Source: Pseudomonas reinekei (lineage in GTDB: Bacteria; Pseudomonadota; Gammaproteobacteria; Pseudomonadales; Pseudomonadaceae). Taken from it: a stretch of DNA of 64,000 nt. The stretch is taken from contig NZ_MSTQ01000014.1 in assembly GCF_001945365.1 (NCBI RefSeq), forward strand, positions 97,680 to 161,679, written 5' to 3'. Positions within the stretch are counted from its first letter, which is position 1; each line of letters begins with the position of its first letter. The translations under genes were made by a program, and so were the position numbers. The notes under the pieces are model-generated. The model was given only the letters and a program-made list of their open reading frames with translations. It did not search any database and was not told the origin of the DNA. Of this stretch, positions 1-7,290 are shown piece after piece.

Positions 1-1
1 C

Positions 2-826
2 ATTGTTGGTGATGATTCAGTATCGATCTGCACCGCCGAAGAAGCGTTTTATATGCGCAAAGCGTTGGAAGTCCATTTGGCGATTATGACTAATGGAATG
101 CAGAGTGATGGTTTTTTAGTTGAAAATCACGAGCTTTTGACAAGGATTCTTGGTTATTCATCCGTAGGGATTGGCGCGGTGGGGGGCGCCTGGAGCAAGC
201 ACCTGGATGGCATCAAGAAAACCCTCGAAAATATTGAAACCGCTCATGGTGAACTTCCCAGAAGTGGTGGCGCTGGCAGTCGAGACGCTTTTTATGCAAA
301 GCGTAAGGCGCTATTTGAGAAGCTTGATGGTCAATTAAAAAGCTTTGCCCGATTTGGGTCCGGTTTACGTAACCAAGGCTCGATCAAGGACATGCTGGGC
401 ATCTCCACCAAAAGCTACCTGCATACAGGAACCATAGCCGGCTACGCTGAAACCATTAATGGCGTGGCGAAAGCTTCGAGCCTCATGAAAAAGGGTACAT
501 ATCTTGGAGTCGGTCTGAGTGTCACCGCGACAGGTGCCTCAATTTATAATGCATGCACGACTGGGCGTGAGGATCAATGCAGGAAAGCTAAATATGTAGA
601 AGGAGGGAAGTTGTCCGGGGGCCTGTTTGGTGGATCTTTCGGAGGAATGGTTGGGGGGCTCGCAGCGTCAGCCGGATGTGCCGTTGCCATCGGAGTCGTT
701 ACCGGCGGGGCCGGCGCACTAGCTTGCTCGGTAGTAGGGAGTGGACTAGGCGGTTGGGCAGGAGGAGAGGTCGGTGGGAAAATGGGTGAGAGGGGCGGTG
801 ACTTAATCTATGAGTATTTTGAATAA
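2..826 (+). CDS. C-terminal part of a glycine-zipper toxin (probable type VI/polymorphic effector), 5' end outside window
   Basis: The reading frame is open from base 2, with no stop or convincing start before the ATG at 53, so the gene very probably begins upstream of the window. About 275 residues are visible. The first 150 are mixed, mostly helical sequence with no domain I can name. The last 90 or so are rich in Gly, Ala and small residues with GxxxG-like spacing (GGLFGG, GGMVGG, GSGLGGWAGG), the glycine-zipper pattern of membrane-inserting toxins. The TAA stop overlaps the ATG of the next gene by one base, and that gene is the first of four related small membrane proteins, the usual effector-immunity arrangement. 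Known: many T6SS and polymorphic toxins carry such pore-forming C-termini. Inferred: this is a membrane-active toxin. The N-terminal delivery domain (PAAR, VgrG, Rhs or LysM) cannot be seen here. Confidence 0.6.
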   Translation: MVGDDSVSICTAEEAFYMRKALEVHLAIMTNGMQSDGFLVENHELLTRILGYSSVGIGAVGGAWSKHLDGIKKTLENIETAHGELPRSGGAGSRDAFYAKRKALFEKLDGQLKSFARFGSGLRNQGSIKDMLGISTKSYLHTGTIAGYAETINGVAKASSLMKKGTYLGVGLSVTATGASIYNACTTGREDQCRKAKYVEGGKLSGGLFGGSFGGMVGGLAASAGCAVAIGVVTGGAGALACSVVGSGLGGWAGGEVGGKMGERGGDLIYEYFE

Positions 827-1188
827 TGACAGTTTTTCTGGGTTTTATTTCATTGTTTTTAATATTTTCGATGTTTTTAGTCTTGGTGTGGATATTTCTG
901 TTTTCCAGTCGATACACGGAAATTGTAGAGGGTTACTTGGATAAAAGTAAGTTTGTGGTTAATAATCGTGAAGCATTTTCGGGGTTGGGGTTGATTGGTA
1001 GCGCTATGAGGAATGGATCGATTGCATTAATGTTCCTTTGTCCCCGCGTATTCGAAAGACGTGGCTTGATAGAAAAAGACGAACTGTTGAATTTACCGCT
1101 AGACCTTAAGCGAAAGTTAATAGCGCCGTGGATTGTAGGTGGAGTGGTTTTTTTTGCAATGTTAGTCATAAGAATTTTTTTCGTTTGA
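826..1188 (+). CDS. Small two-helix membrane protein, probable immunity protein (paralogue 1 of 4)
   Basis: A 120-residue protein whose ATG overlaps the TAA of the toxin gene (TAATG), implying translational coupling. It has a hydrophobic segment at about residues 3-28, a polar middle with RYTE, NNREAFSGLGLIG and RRGLIEKDEL, and a second hydrophobic segment at about 98-119. Position directly behind a pore-forming-type toxin, small size and inner-membrane topology suggest an immunity protein that blocks the toxin in the membrane; this is inference, as I cannot name a family. The DNA is visibly more AT-rich than the housekeeping genes after 2.7 kb, as is common for exchanged toxin/immunity DNA. 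Confidence 0.65.
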   Translation: MTVFLGFISLFLIFSMFLVLVWIFLFSSRYTEIVEGYLDKSKFVVNNREAFSGLGLIGSAMRNGSIALMFLCPRVFERRGLIEKDELLNLPLDLKRKLIAPWIVGGVVFFAMLVIRIFFV

Positions 1189-1260
1189 TTTTTTAAATTT
1201 GGTTGTCGGTGGTTTTTCATTGCGGTGTATTTCGGATGAAGCGTTTGAGTGCTGGCAGAA

Positions 1261-1626
1261 ATGAGTGATTCAGTGCTTCTGTTAATAATACTGTTCATAT
1301 ACTTTATGGCATTTGTAGCTATTTTTTGGATGTTGATATTTTCTTATCGGTACACGGAGTTGATTGAGGAGTGTTTAAGTAAAAGTCGATTTGTAGCGAA
1401 TAATCGTGAGGCATTCTCTGGTTTGGGTCTGATTGGAAAAGTTCTCAGGAATGGATCGGTAGCAACAATGTTTCTGATTCCTCGGTTATGCGAAAAACGG
1501 GGTCTTATAGAAAAGGATGAGTTGTTGAAATTGCCGCCAAACCTTAAGCGAATGTTGATAATTTCTTATGTCATGGGAGGGGTGTCGTTTTTTGCAATGC
1601 TCGTTATTCGATTTTTTTATGCTTGA
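1261..1626 (+). CDS. Small two-helix membrane protein, probable immunity protein (paralogue 2 of 4)
   Basis: A 121-residue paralogue of the preceding gene with the same layout: an N-terminal hydrophobic segment, a conserved middle (YRYTEL, NNREAFSGLGLIGKVLRNGS, EKRGLIEKDELL) and a C-terminal hydrophobic segment. I chose the ATG at 1261 over an in-frame GTG at 1249 because it aligns with the starts of the other copies; there is no strong ribosome-binding site. The middle of this copy is nearly the same as the middle of the fourth copy. The 72-base gap to the first copy holds no gene. A different spectrum of protection from copy 1 is likely but unproven. Confidence 0.6.
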   Translation: MSDSVLLLIILFIYFMAFVAIFWMLIFSYRYTELIEECLSKSRFVANNREAFSGLGLIGKVLRNGSVATMFLIPRLCEKRGLIEKDELLKLPPNLKRMLIISYVMGGVSFFAMLVIRFFYA

Positions 1627-1743
1627 TGATTTGTTTTGTGGTCTTCAGGTTCTATGATTAATAGGGGCAAATTGATGGAGTGTTGCAGGGATTGATTTAA
1701 ATATGGTGAGAGAAGCGAAAGTCGTTTGTGAGTTACTGCCAAG

Positions 1744-2109
1744 GTGAGTGATATTGCGTTTGCGATTATTTCGACATTAATCATGGTTGCCATGTTTGTA
1801 GTAATGTGCTGGCTGTTTTTATCTTGTTATCGATTTACGGAGATAATAGAGGGTTATCTAAGTGATAGTAAAATCGTGCAGCATAATCGAGCCGTATTTG
1901 AAAGTGTGGGATTAATTGGGACGGTTATCAGGAATTGCTCCATAGCATTAATATTTTTGATCCCTAAACTCTGCGAGAGACGTGGCCTTATAGAAAAAGA
2001 CGAGTTATCCAATTTGCCTGTTTACCTTAAGCGAAGGCTGTTAGCGCCTTGGATTGCAGGAGGTGTATTGTTTTTTGCAATGTTTGTTCTTTGGCTTTTT
2101 TTTGTTTGA
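1744..2109 (+). CDS. Small two-helix membrane protein, probable immunity protein (paralogue 3 of 4, most divergent)
   Basis: A 121-residue member of the same family starting at a GTG with a weak CAAGG element before it. It keeps the shared pattern (YRFTEIIEGYL, VGLIGTVIRNCSIALIFLIP, RRGLIEKDEL, KRRLLAPWIAGGV) but is the most divergent of the four, with HNRAVFESVGLIG in place of NNREAFSGLGLIG. It has two predicted membrane helices. The 117-base gap before it has no coding signal. Its divergence fits an older duplicate or an orphan immunity gene for a related toxin. The assignment rests on similarity to its neighbours within the window. Confidence 0.55.
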   Translation: MSDIAFAIISTLIMVAMFVVMCWLFLSCYRFTEIIEGYLSDSKIVQHNRAVFESVGLIGTVIRNCSIALIFLIPKLCERRGLIEKDELSNLPVYLKRRLLAPWIAGGVLFFAMFVLWLFFV

Positions 2110-2145
2110 TTTTTACTTGTCTTTGTTGATTGTGGCTGGCGGATT

Positions 2146-2257
2146 CGGTGCGCAAGCTTGAGTGGCTGTAGGGAGTGAAGTAGGCGGTTTGGCAGGAGGA
2201 GAGAGGGGTGGAGATATGGGTGAGAAGGGGGGACGTAGATTATGAGTATTTTCAAAG
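2146..2257 (+). pseudogene. Broken remnant of the toxin gene's 3' tip
   Basis: This stretch resembles the last 110 or so bases of the toxin gene (about 706-825). Shared blocks are GTAGGGAGTG, TAGGCGGTT, GGCAGGAGGAGAG, ATGGGTGAGA and TATGAGTATTTT, in the same order. It has in-frame stops and small indels, so it cannot encode the tip any more. It sits directly before the fourth immunity paralogue, exactly as the intact tip sits before the first, and similarity continues into that gene. The simplest reading is an old duplication or exchange of a toxin-tip plus immunity cassette whose toxin part decayed. Confidence 0.75.
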
Positions 2258-2620
2258 ATGACGGTTGTTTTGGGTTTTATTTCATTGTTCTTAATATTCT
2301 TGATGTTTTTAGTCTTGGTGTGGATATTTCTGTTCTCCAGTCGATACACGGAAATAATAGAAAGTTACTTAGATAGAAGTAAGTTCGTGGTAAATAATCG
2401 TGAAGCATTCTCTGGTTTGGGTCTGATTGGGAAGGTACTCAGGTGTGGGTCGATTGCAACAATTTTTTTGATACCCAGGTTATGCGAAAAACGCGGTCTT
2501 ATAGAAAAGGATGAGTTGTTGAATTTACCGCTAGACCTTAAGCGGAAGTTGATAGCGCCGTGGATTGTAGGTGGAGTGGTGTTTTCTGCGATGCTAGTCC
2601 TTAGATTCTTTTTCGTGTGA
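2258..2620 (+). CDS. Small two-helix membrane protein, probable immunity protein (paralogue 4 of 4, mosaic)
   Basis: A 120-residue protein whose first 60 residues nearly match paralogue 1 (FISLFLIF, VLVWIFLFSSRYTEI, SKFVVNNREAFSG). Its middle matches paralogue 2 (GKVLR, FLIPRLCEKRGLIEKDELL), and its last 35 residues return to paralogue 1 (NLPLDLKRKLIAPWIVGGVV). The DNA shows the same switches near 2400 and 2525. It has two hydrophobic segments like the others. It follows the toxin-tip remnant, so it may be an orphan immunity gene left after loss of a second toxin. Confidence 0.6.
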   Translation: MTVVLGFISLFLIFLMFLVLVWIFLFSSRYTEIIESYLDRSKFVVNNREAFSGLGLIGKVLRCGSIATIFLIPRLCEKRGLIEKDELLNLPLDLKRKLIAPWIVGGVVFSAMLVLRFFFV

Positions 2621-2712
2621 TTTTTACATTTGGTTATCGCCAGTTTGACGCCACGGTACATAACCGATGACGAATCGACGAGCGATGACCCAAATGGATT
2701 TAAAGCCGAAGA

Positions 2713-3957
2713 TCAATCCAGCCCGGGGAACTTCACCACCGGCATCGTTCGCTTCATCAACACCTTGCCCCCACGTACCGAATACAGCGGCAACCCCTGG
2801 CTGCGGATCACCTCGTAGTCATTTTCGGCGGAAAGAATCAGCAGGTTCGCCGGGCGGCCCGGTTCCAGTCCGTAGCGGTCACCTAGGGCGAGGGCCTTGG
2901 CGCTGTTGTCGGTCACCAGATCCAGCGCACTTTGCAGGTTGCGATAACCGAGCATGTGGCAAATGTGCAACCCCGCTTCGAGTACTCGCAAAATGTTGCC
3001 GTTACCCAGTGGATACCACGGGTCGACGATCGAGTCCTGGCCGAAACACACGTTCATGCCGGCTTCGAGCAGCTCGTTGACCCGGGTCACGCCCCGGCGT
3101 TTCGGGAAATTATCGAAGCGGCCCTGCAGGTGGATGCTCTCCGTGGGGCATGAAACGAAACTGATGCCCGAATGCCCGAGCAGACGAAACAGTTTGGCGC
3201 AGTAGGCGTTGTCGTAGGAGCCCATGGCTGTGGTGTGGCTGGCGGTGACCCGCGAGCCCATGTCGCGGCTGCGGGCTTCTTCGGCGAGCACTTCGAGAAA
3301 GCGTGAGTGCGGGTCGTCGGTTTCATCGCAGTGCACGTCCACCAGGCATCCGGTGCGTTCGGCCAGGTCCATCAGGAACTTTACCGAACTGACGCCCTGA
3401 TCGCGGGTGTACTCGAAATGCGGGATGCCGCCGATCACGTCGGCGCCCATGTGGATTGCTTCCTCCATCAAGTCCCGGCCGTTGCGATAAGACTCGATGC
3501 CTTCCTGGGGGAACGCGACGATTTGCATGTCCACCAGGTGCCGGCTTTCCTCGCGCACTTCGAGCATCGCTTTGAGGGCGGTCAGCTGCGGATCGGTGAC
3601 GTCGACATGGGTGCGCACGTGCTGGATGCCGTGGGCCGCCAGGTCCTGGATGGTTTTTTTCGCCCGGGTCTTGGTGTCTTCCAGGGTGATGGTCGCCTTG
3701 CGCTCGCCCCAGCATTCGATGCCCTCGAACAGCGTGCCGCTCATGTTCCAGCGCGGTTCGCCGGCGGTCAGGGTCGCGTCGAGGTGGATGTGCGGCTCGA
3801 CGAAGGGCGGCACCACCAGATTGCCGCCGGCATCCAGATCGTTCGGGCCCAGGGTCGGCGCCTCGATCTGGCGGGCGACGTTGCTGATCAGGCCGTTTTC
3901 CAGGTGCAACTCATGCAGGCCTTCCTGGTTGCGCAACCGGGCGTTGATGATGTGCAT
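2713..3957 (-). CDS. codA: Cytosine deaminase
   Basis: A 414-residue amidohydrolase of the CodA family, which converts cytosine to uracil and ammonia in pyrimidine salvage (cytoplasm). The metal-binding HIHLD is at residues 56-60, HCDETDD at 209-215, the His of ASHTTAM at 241, and GQDSIVDPW at 306-314. These correspond to the E. coli CodA metal/catalytic set (His61, His63, His214, Glu217, His246, Asp313), all shifted by five residues. Length is about that of the family (E. coli about 427). An AAGGA element lies about ten bases before the ATG. It is convergent with the immunity array and marks the return to ordinary chromosomal composition. No cytosine permease (codB) is adjacent. Isocytosine-type deaminases are close relatives. 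Confidence 0.9.
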   Translation of the reverse strand: MHIINARLRNQEGLHELHLENGLISNVARQIEAPTLGPNDLDAGGNLVVPPFVEPHIHLDATLTAGEPRWNMSGTLFEGIECWGERKATITLEDTKTRAKKTIQDLAAHGIQHVRTHVDVTDPQLTALKAMLEVREESRHLVDMQIVAFPQEGIESYRNGRDLMEEAIHMGADVIGGIPHFEYTRDQGVSSVKFLMDLAERTGCLVDVHCDETDDPHSRFLEVLAEEARSRDMGSRVTASHTTAMGSYDNAYCAKLFRLLGHSGISFVSCPTESIHLQGRFDNFPKRRGVTRVNELLEAGMNVCFGQDSIVDPWYPLGNGNILRVLEAGLHICHMLGYRNLQSALDLVTDNSAKALALGDRYGLEPGRPANLLILSAENDYEVIRSQGLPLYSVRGGKVLMKRTMPVVKFPGLD

Positions 3958-4020
3958 CAGGAGCGTCCTTTTAGAGGTTCAATACCCTTACGTTAGCCCG
4001 GTTGATCGGCGCAGATCAAA

Positions 4021-4048
4021 TGTGGTTGCGAGCCTGGTCGCTCCCACA
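4021..4048. repeat. REP-like palindrome
   Basis: TGTGG..GCGA at the left pairs with TCGC..CCACA at the right, around a short loop. It matches the Pseudomonas TGTGGGAGCGAGCCTG-type extragenic palindrome seen several times in this window. It lies between codA and the hydrolase gene, in no gene. Confidence 0.6.
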
Positions 4049-4063
4049 GGAGATTGGCTTTGG

Positions 4064-4894
4064 TCAGGCGGATTTTAGCAGGGGCAAGAATCTCAATAGC
4101 GCTGCGATGATGGCCTCGGGGGCATCTTCCTGCACCAGGTGCCCGGCGTTGGGGACCGGATGGAATTGCGCGCCGGGTATCAGTTGCTGCAAGGCGCGCC
4201 CGCGTTCGATGGGAATCCACTGATCGTCCTCACCCCACAGAATCTGCACCGGGCAGCGAATGGTCGGGTACAGGCTCTCAGCCTCGCGGGTGTAGCGCTC
4301 GTCCATCTGCGCAATCTGCCGGTAGAACGCCGCTTGGCCGGGATCACCGAGCCAGGGTTGCACGTAGGGTGCGAGTTCGTTGTCGGGGATGTCGCGCTTG
4401 ATTGCCCCGCGAATATAGGTCGGCACGATGGCCCGCTGGATGTAATCGGGCAGGCCGCTGAACGCCGCCTCATGCTGTCGCACATGCTGCACGAAAGGTG
4501 AGCCCCAAGGTGTCAGCGCCACCGGGTCGATCAGCGTCAGGCTGCGGTAATCCTTCCCGTTGAGCAGATGTGTGCGCAAGGCGGTCGCGCCGCCAAAGTC
4601 ATGGGCGACGACGTCGGGGCTGACCAGACCCCAGTGCTCCAGCAACTGCGCGAGCAATTCGTTCTGAACGCCCAGGGATACGTCGCCATCGATTTTTTCC
4701 GACTGCCCATAGCCCAGCAGATCGAAATAGTGCACCCGGTGGGTGGTGATGAAGTGCGGCGCAATCCGGTGCCAGACATAGGAAGAGAAGGGCGTGCCAT
4801 GCACGAACACCAGTGGCGGGCCATCGCCACGCACGGCGTAGCGAACGGAGTGCCCTTTGAAGCGATAGGTTTGAGCCAGTGGCCATTCAGTCAT
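4064..4894 (-). CDS. Alpha/beta-fold hydrolase (haloalkane dehalogenase/epoxide hydrolase-like)
   Basis: A 276-residue alpha/beta hydrolase. The oxyanion-region HGTP is near residue 32. The nucleophile elbow reads AHDFGGA, so the nucleophile is Asp, as in haloalkane dehalogenases and epoxide hydrolases, rather than Ser. An acid is likely in GEDDQW, and the catalytic His is in NAGHLVQEDAP near the C-terminus. I chose the ATG at 4894, preceded by AGAGGA, over a longer frame to 4951 that starts with unlikely sequence. No signal peptide, so cytoplasmic. The substrate cannot be read from the sequence; the Asp nucleophile favours ester-intermediate dehalogenase or epoxide-opening chemistry. Confidence 0.8.
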   Translation of the reverse strand: MTEWPLAQTYRFKGHSVRYAVRGDGPPLVFVHGTPFSSYVWHRIAPHFITTHRVHYFDLLGYGQSEKIDGDVSLGVQNELLAQLLEHWGLVSPDVVAHDFGGATALRTHLLNGKDYRSLTLIDPVALTPWGSPFVQHVRQHEAAFSGLPDYIQRAIVPTYIRGAIKRDIPDNELAPYVQPWLGDPGQAAFYRQIAQMDERYTREAESLYPTIRCPVQILWGEDDQWIPIERGRALQQLIPGAQFHPVPNAGHLVQEDAPEAIIAALLRFLPLLKSA

Positions 4895-4940
4895 GTGCGT
4901 GTCCTCTTGGCGGGTGCGAGCCAAAAAGCATAGGCATAAA

Positions 4941-4964
4941 AAAACAGCCAATGAAGGCTGTTTT
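4941..4964 (-). terminator. Rho-independent terminator after queD
   Basis: The stem AAAACAGCC / GGCTGTTTT encloses a six-base loop. Read on the minus strand it is followed by a run of T (bases 4938-4944 are A on the plus strand). It lies just downstream of queD. Confidence 0.75.
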
Positions 4965-5008
4965 CCGGTTCTCGGACAAAACGCATTTCCCCTTGCAGGG
5001 AAGTCGCT

Positions 5009-5365
5009 TTATTCGCCGCGGTAGATGCAACCGCTGGTGCACGTCTCGTGAATGCGAATCGCGCTGAGTTCCGGCAGCAGGGGTTTGAGTTCAGCCCAGA
5101 TGAATTTGGCCAACACTTCACTGGTCGGGTTTTCCAGGCCAGGAATGTCGTTCAGGTAGTTGTGGTCCAGACGCTCATACAACGGCTTGAAGATCGCCTT
5201 GATCTCCGAGAAGTCGCGGATCCAGCCCGTATGCGGATCGAGGTCGCCGCTCAGGTGAATCGCCACTTTGAACGAGTGGCCGTGCAGGCGTCCGCACTTG
5301 TGGCCGTCCGGGACGTGGGGCAAGCGGTGGGCGGATTCGAAGGTAAACTCTTTGAAAATTTCCAC
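5009..5365 (-). CDS. queD: 6-carboxytetrahydropterin synthase
   Basis: A 118-residue pterin synthase-fold enzyme (QueD) that converts 7,8-dihydroneopterin triphosphate to 6-carboxytetrahydropterin, the first dedicated step to queuosine. Zinc ligands are His13, His28 and His30 (SAHRL, LHGHS), the catalytic Cys is Cys24 in HKCGRLHGH, and the C-terminal ETCTSGCIYRGE is family-typical. Length matches the short proteobacterial QueD. The start is GTG with only a weak ribosome-binding site. No other queuosine genes and no clear preQ1 riboswitch are adjacent. A terminator follows at 4941-4964. Confidence 0.9.
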   Translation of the reverse strand: MEIFKEFTFESAHRLPHVPDGHKCGRLHGHSFKVAIHLSGDLDPHTGWIRDFSEIKAIFKPLYERLDHNYLNDIPGLENPTSEVLAKFIWAELKPLLPELSAIRIHETCTSGCIYRGE

Positions 5366-5440
5366 AGTGTTTTCAGCTCTGTTCAGGTGACGTTCGCCGT
5401 AGCGATTCGGGCAGGCGGCGAGTTTACCAGCTTGTCTTGA

Positions 5441-6520
5441 CTAAAGGGTCAGCAAGCGCTCGCCAAGGCGACCGTTGGCCGCCAGTTCGAGAAACTCATC
5501 GCCCAGCCGACGGCTTTCATCCATCGCCGTACGCCAGTATTTCTGCCGGCTCGGGGCGTCACCCATGAAGCGTTTGAAGTCGTTGCGGTCCGGCAGTTTG
5601 CCGTAGGGCAGGCGCGCCAGGTATTCCCTGGACGGCGCCAGCAACAACACATTCTGCAGGCGTGCCGGGCAGGCGCGCCGCCAGGGCAGGGTCTTGTCGA
5701 ACCAGCCGGGAATCACCCGGTCGGTGAAATGCGGATAGAGCACGATGTCATCGCCGCTGTAGGGCAGGTCGAGGTGGTAGTCGAGCAGGCCGCCGTCGCG
5801 AAACATGCCGGCGCCAGCCCCCGGCAGATCACGAACGCCTTCCATCACCATCGGGATCGACCCGGACGCGAGCAGGGCCTGGCGCAGATTGCCGGCATCC
5901 AGGGCAACGAATCGCGACGGGAAATCGTGCAGCGCATCGAGCGGTGGCGCCAGGCGCGGGTCGTGGATGATCAGTCGCTCGAAATGCCGCGATAGCCGGG
6001 CACGGCCGCGCAGGTTATCGGCAATCACCGATGACAGGCCCAAGCCCAGGCGACCGCGGTGATCGTCCGCGAGCAGGCCGTGGCTTTTGACCACCATGAT
6101 GTTCAGGCGGTAATGGGGGTTGTCGAGCAGGGCGGCATCGCGGCCGTCGAGCAAGTCATCAAGCATGCGCCGCGAGCTCTGGCTAATCTGCGCCATGGTC
6201 ACGCCCTTGGCGAAATTTTGCTCGGTGTAGAGGTGACCGAGGCGGCGAATACCTTCGGCCGCGTCCGGCAGGCAGGCACTGGCGAAGCGCCAGGACCCCA
6301 CCGACGCCCCGATCAGCGAGCGCTCCCGTGGCGCCGACGGCAACCACTGGCCGAACAACGCCAGGTCCAGCCCCTGAATCCCCAACGCCTTCGGGCCACC
6401 GGCAGCGCCCGGTAATGTGCCGACATCCGCAGCTTTCAAGCCGTTTTCACGAATGCGCGCCAGGGCACGCGGCCCGGCCTTGAGCGTCAGGGAGGGGAAC
6501 TTGATGTGGATGGCGGTCAT
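5441..6520 (-). CDS. Patatin-like phospholipase family protein
   Basis: A 359-residue patatin-family protein, expected to be a Ser-Asp dyad acyl hydrolase or phospholipase A. The glycine-rich oxyanion motif GAAGGPKAL is at residues 38-46, the nucleophile elbow GASVGS at 71-76 (Ser73), and the catalytic Asp sits in FRDGGLLDYH. The reading frame runs on upstream to 6814, but that part overlaps the PepSY gene and its promoter on the other strand, so I take the ATG at 6520. No signal peptide is seen. It is a lone leftward gene; the family includes lipid-turnover enzymes and secreted toxins, and nothing here decides between them. Confidence 0.8.
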   Translation of the reverse strand: MTAIHIKFPSLTLKAGPRALARIRENGLKAADVGTLPGAAGGPKALGIQGLDLALFGQWLPSAPRERSLIGASVGSWRFASACLPDAAEGIRRLGHLYTEQNFAKGVTMAQISQSSRRMLDDLLDGRDAALLDNPHYRLNIMVVKSHGLLADDHRGRLGLGLSSVIADNLRGRARLSRHFERLIIHDPRLAPPLDALHDFPSRFVALDAGNLRQALLASGSIPMVMEGVRDLPGAGAGMFRDGGLLDYHLDLPYSGDDIVLYPHFTDRVIPGWFDKTLPWRRACPARLQNVLLLAPSREYLARLPYGKLPDRNDFKRFMGDAPSRQKYWRTAMDESRRLGDEFLELAANGRLGERLLTL

Positions 6521-6581
6521 ACCGGTCTCTATGTCTGGCAAGCAGTTAATTATGTGACAGCTTGCTGTGGCCAATGATGGC

Positions 6582-6602
6582 AATTCAGTTTCAATTAAGT
6601 TC
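6582..6602 (+). promoter_or_regulatory. Direct repeat, probable response-regulator operator for the PepSY-two-component operon
   Basis: CAATTCAGTT (6582-6591) and CAATTAAGTT (6593-6602) form a direct repeat with an 11-base period, one helical turn. This is the usual geometry for tandem binding by OmpR-family response regulators. It lies about 55 bases before the first gene of an operon encoding such a regulator, so autoregulation is likely (inference). Confidence 0.45.
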
Positions 6603-6655
6603 TTATCGCTAAGGTGGCCCCCGTAGGCAACACATAAAAGAATACGGAGACACCC

Positions 6656-6964
6656 ATGAAAACCCTGACTGCCCTGTTCACCGCGTCCATCCTCACGCTT
6701 ACCACCAGCATCGCCCACGCGCGCGATCTGGGGCCGGATGAAGCCTTGAGACTGCGCGACGCTGGTACCATTGTGTCGTTCGAAAAGCTCAACGCCACCG
6801 CATTGGCCAAACATCCGGGTTCCACCGTCACCGAAACCGAGCTGGAAGAAGAGTACGGCAAGTACATCTACCAGATTGAACTGCGCGACCCGCAGGGCAT
6901 CGATTGGGATCTGGAATTAGACGCTGTCAGTGGGCAAGTACTCAAGGATCATCAGGATTCGTAA
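6656..6964 (+). CDS. Secreted PepSY-domain protein (first of two)
   Basis: A 102-residue protein with a signal peptide (hydrophobic residues 5-19, likely cut after AHA at 22) and one PepSY domain. The core ends EEEYGKYIYQIELRD...WDLELDAVSGQVLKD, a typical PepSY strand-helix pattern. It is periplasmic. An AATACGGAGA element precedes the ATG. It is the first gene of a four-gene operon; its TAA shares a base with the ATG of the second PepSY gene. Known: PepSY proteins often accompany two-component systems of the PmrAB/QseBC type in pseudomonads and may tune the sensor. A sensor-modulating role is inferred. Confidence 0.8.
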   Translation: MKTLTALFTASILTLTTSIAHARDLGPDEALRLRDAGTIVSFEKLNATALAKHPGSTVTETELEEEYGKYIYQIELRDPQGIDWDLELDAVSGQVLKDHQDS

Positions 6965-7287
6965 TGACGCTGTTTTCTTTTACACGGTGGCGCATCGGCA
7001 GCCGATGGGCGCTGGCGCTGCTGGTTGTTGGCTCAGTGGCGATGGCCCGCGACCTCGACCAGGACGAGGCCCTGCGCCTGCGCCAACAGGGCGTGATCTT
7101 GCCGCTCGAGCAACTGTTGCAGCAGGCGCTGGACCGCTATCCCGGAGCGAAACTGCTGGAAGCCGAGCTCGAAGAGAAGCACGAGATCTATATTTATGAA
7201 GTCGAGTTGCTCACCACCGAAGGCGTCGTCCGCGAGCTCGACCTCGATGCCGCCACGGGCCGTTTATTGAAAGACAAGGAAGATTGA
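6964..7287 (+). CDS. Secreted PepSY-domain protein (second of two)
   Basis: A 107-residue paralogue of the preceding protein. It has a hydrophobic signal segment at about residues 13-25, a predicted cut after AMA near 28, and a PepSY domain ending in EIYIYEVELLTTEG...ELDLDAATGRLLKD. The two proteins share the mature N-terminal pattern ARDL..DEALRLR, so they arose by tandem duplication. Its ATG overlaps the upstream TAA, and it ends three bases before the response regulator, so all four genes are probably co-transcribed. Longer in-frame starts at 6904 lie inside the previous gene and are not used. Confidence 0.8.
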   Translation: MTLFSFTRWRIGSRWALALLVVGSVAMARDLDQDEALRLRQQGVILPLEQLLQQALDRYPGAKLLEAELEEKHEIYIYEVELLTTEGVVRELDLDAATGRLLKDKED

Positions 7288-7290
7288 TCG

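Noticed and set aside
6520..6814. Longer start for the patatin-like gene
   Set aside because: The extension crosses the PepSY promoter and coding region opposite; the ATG at 6520 gives a natural protein.
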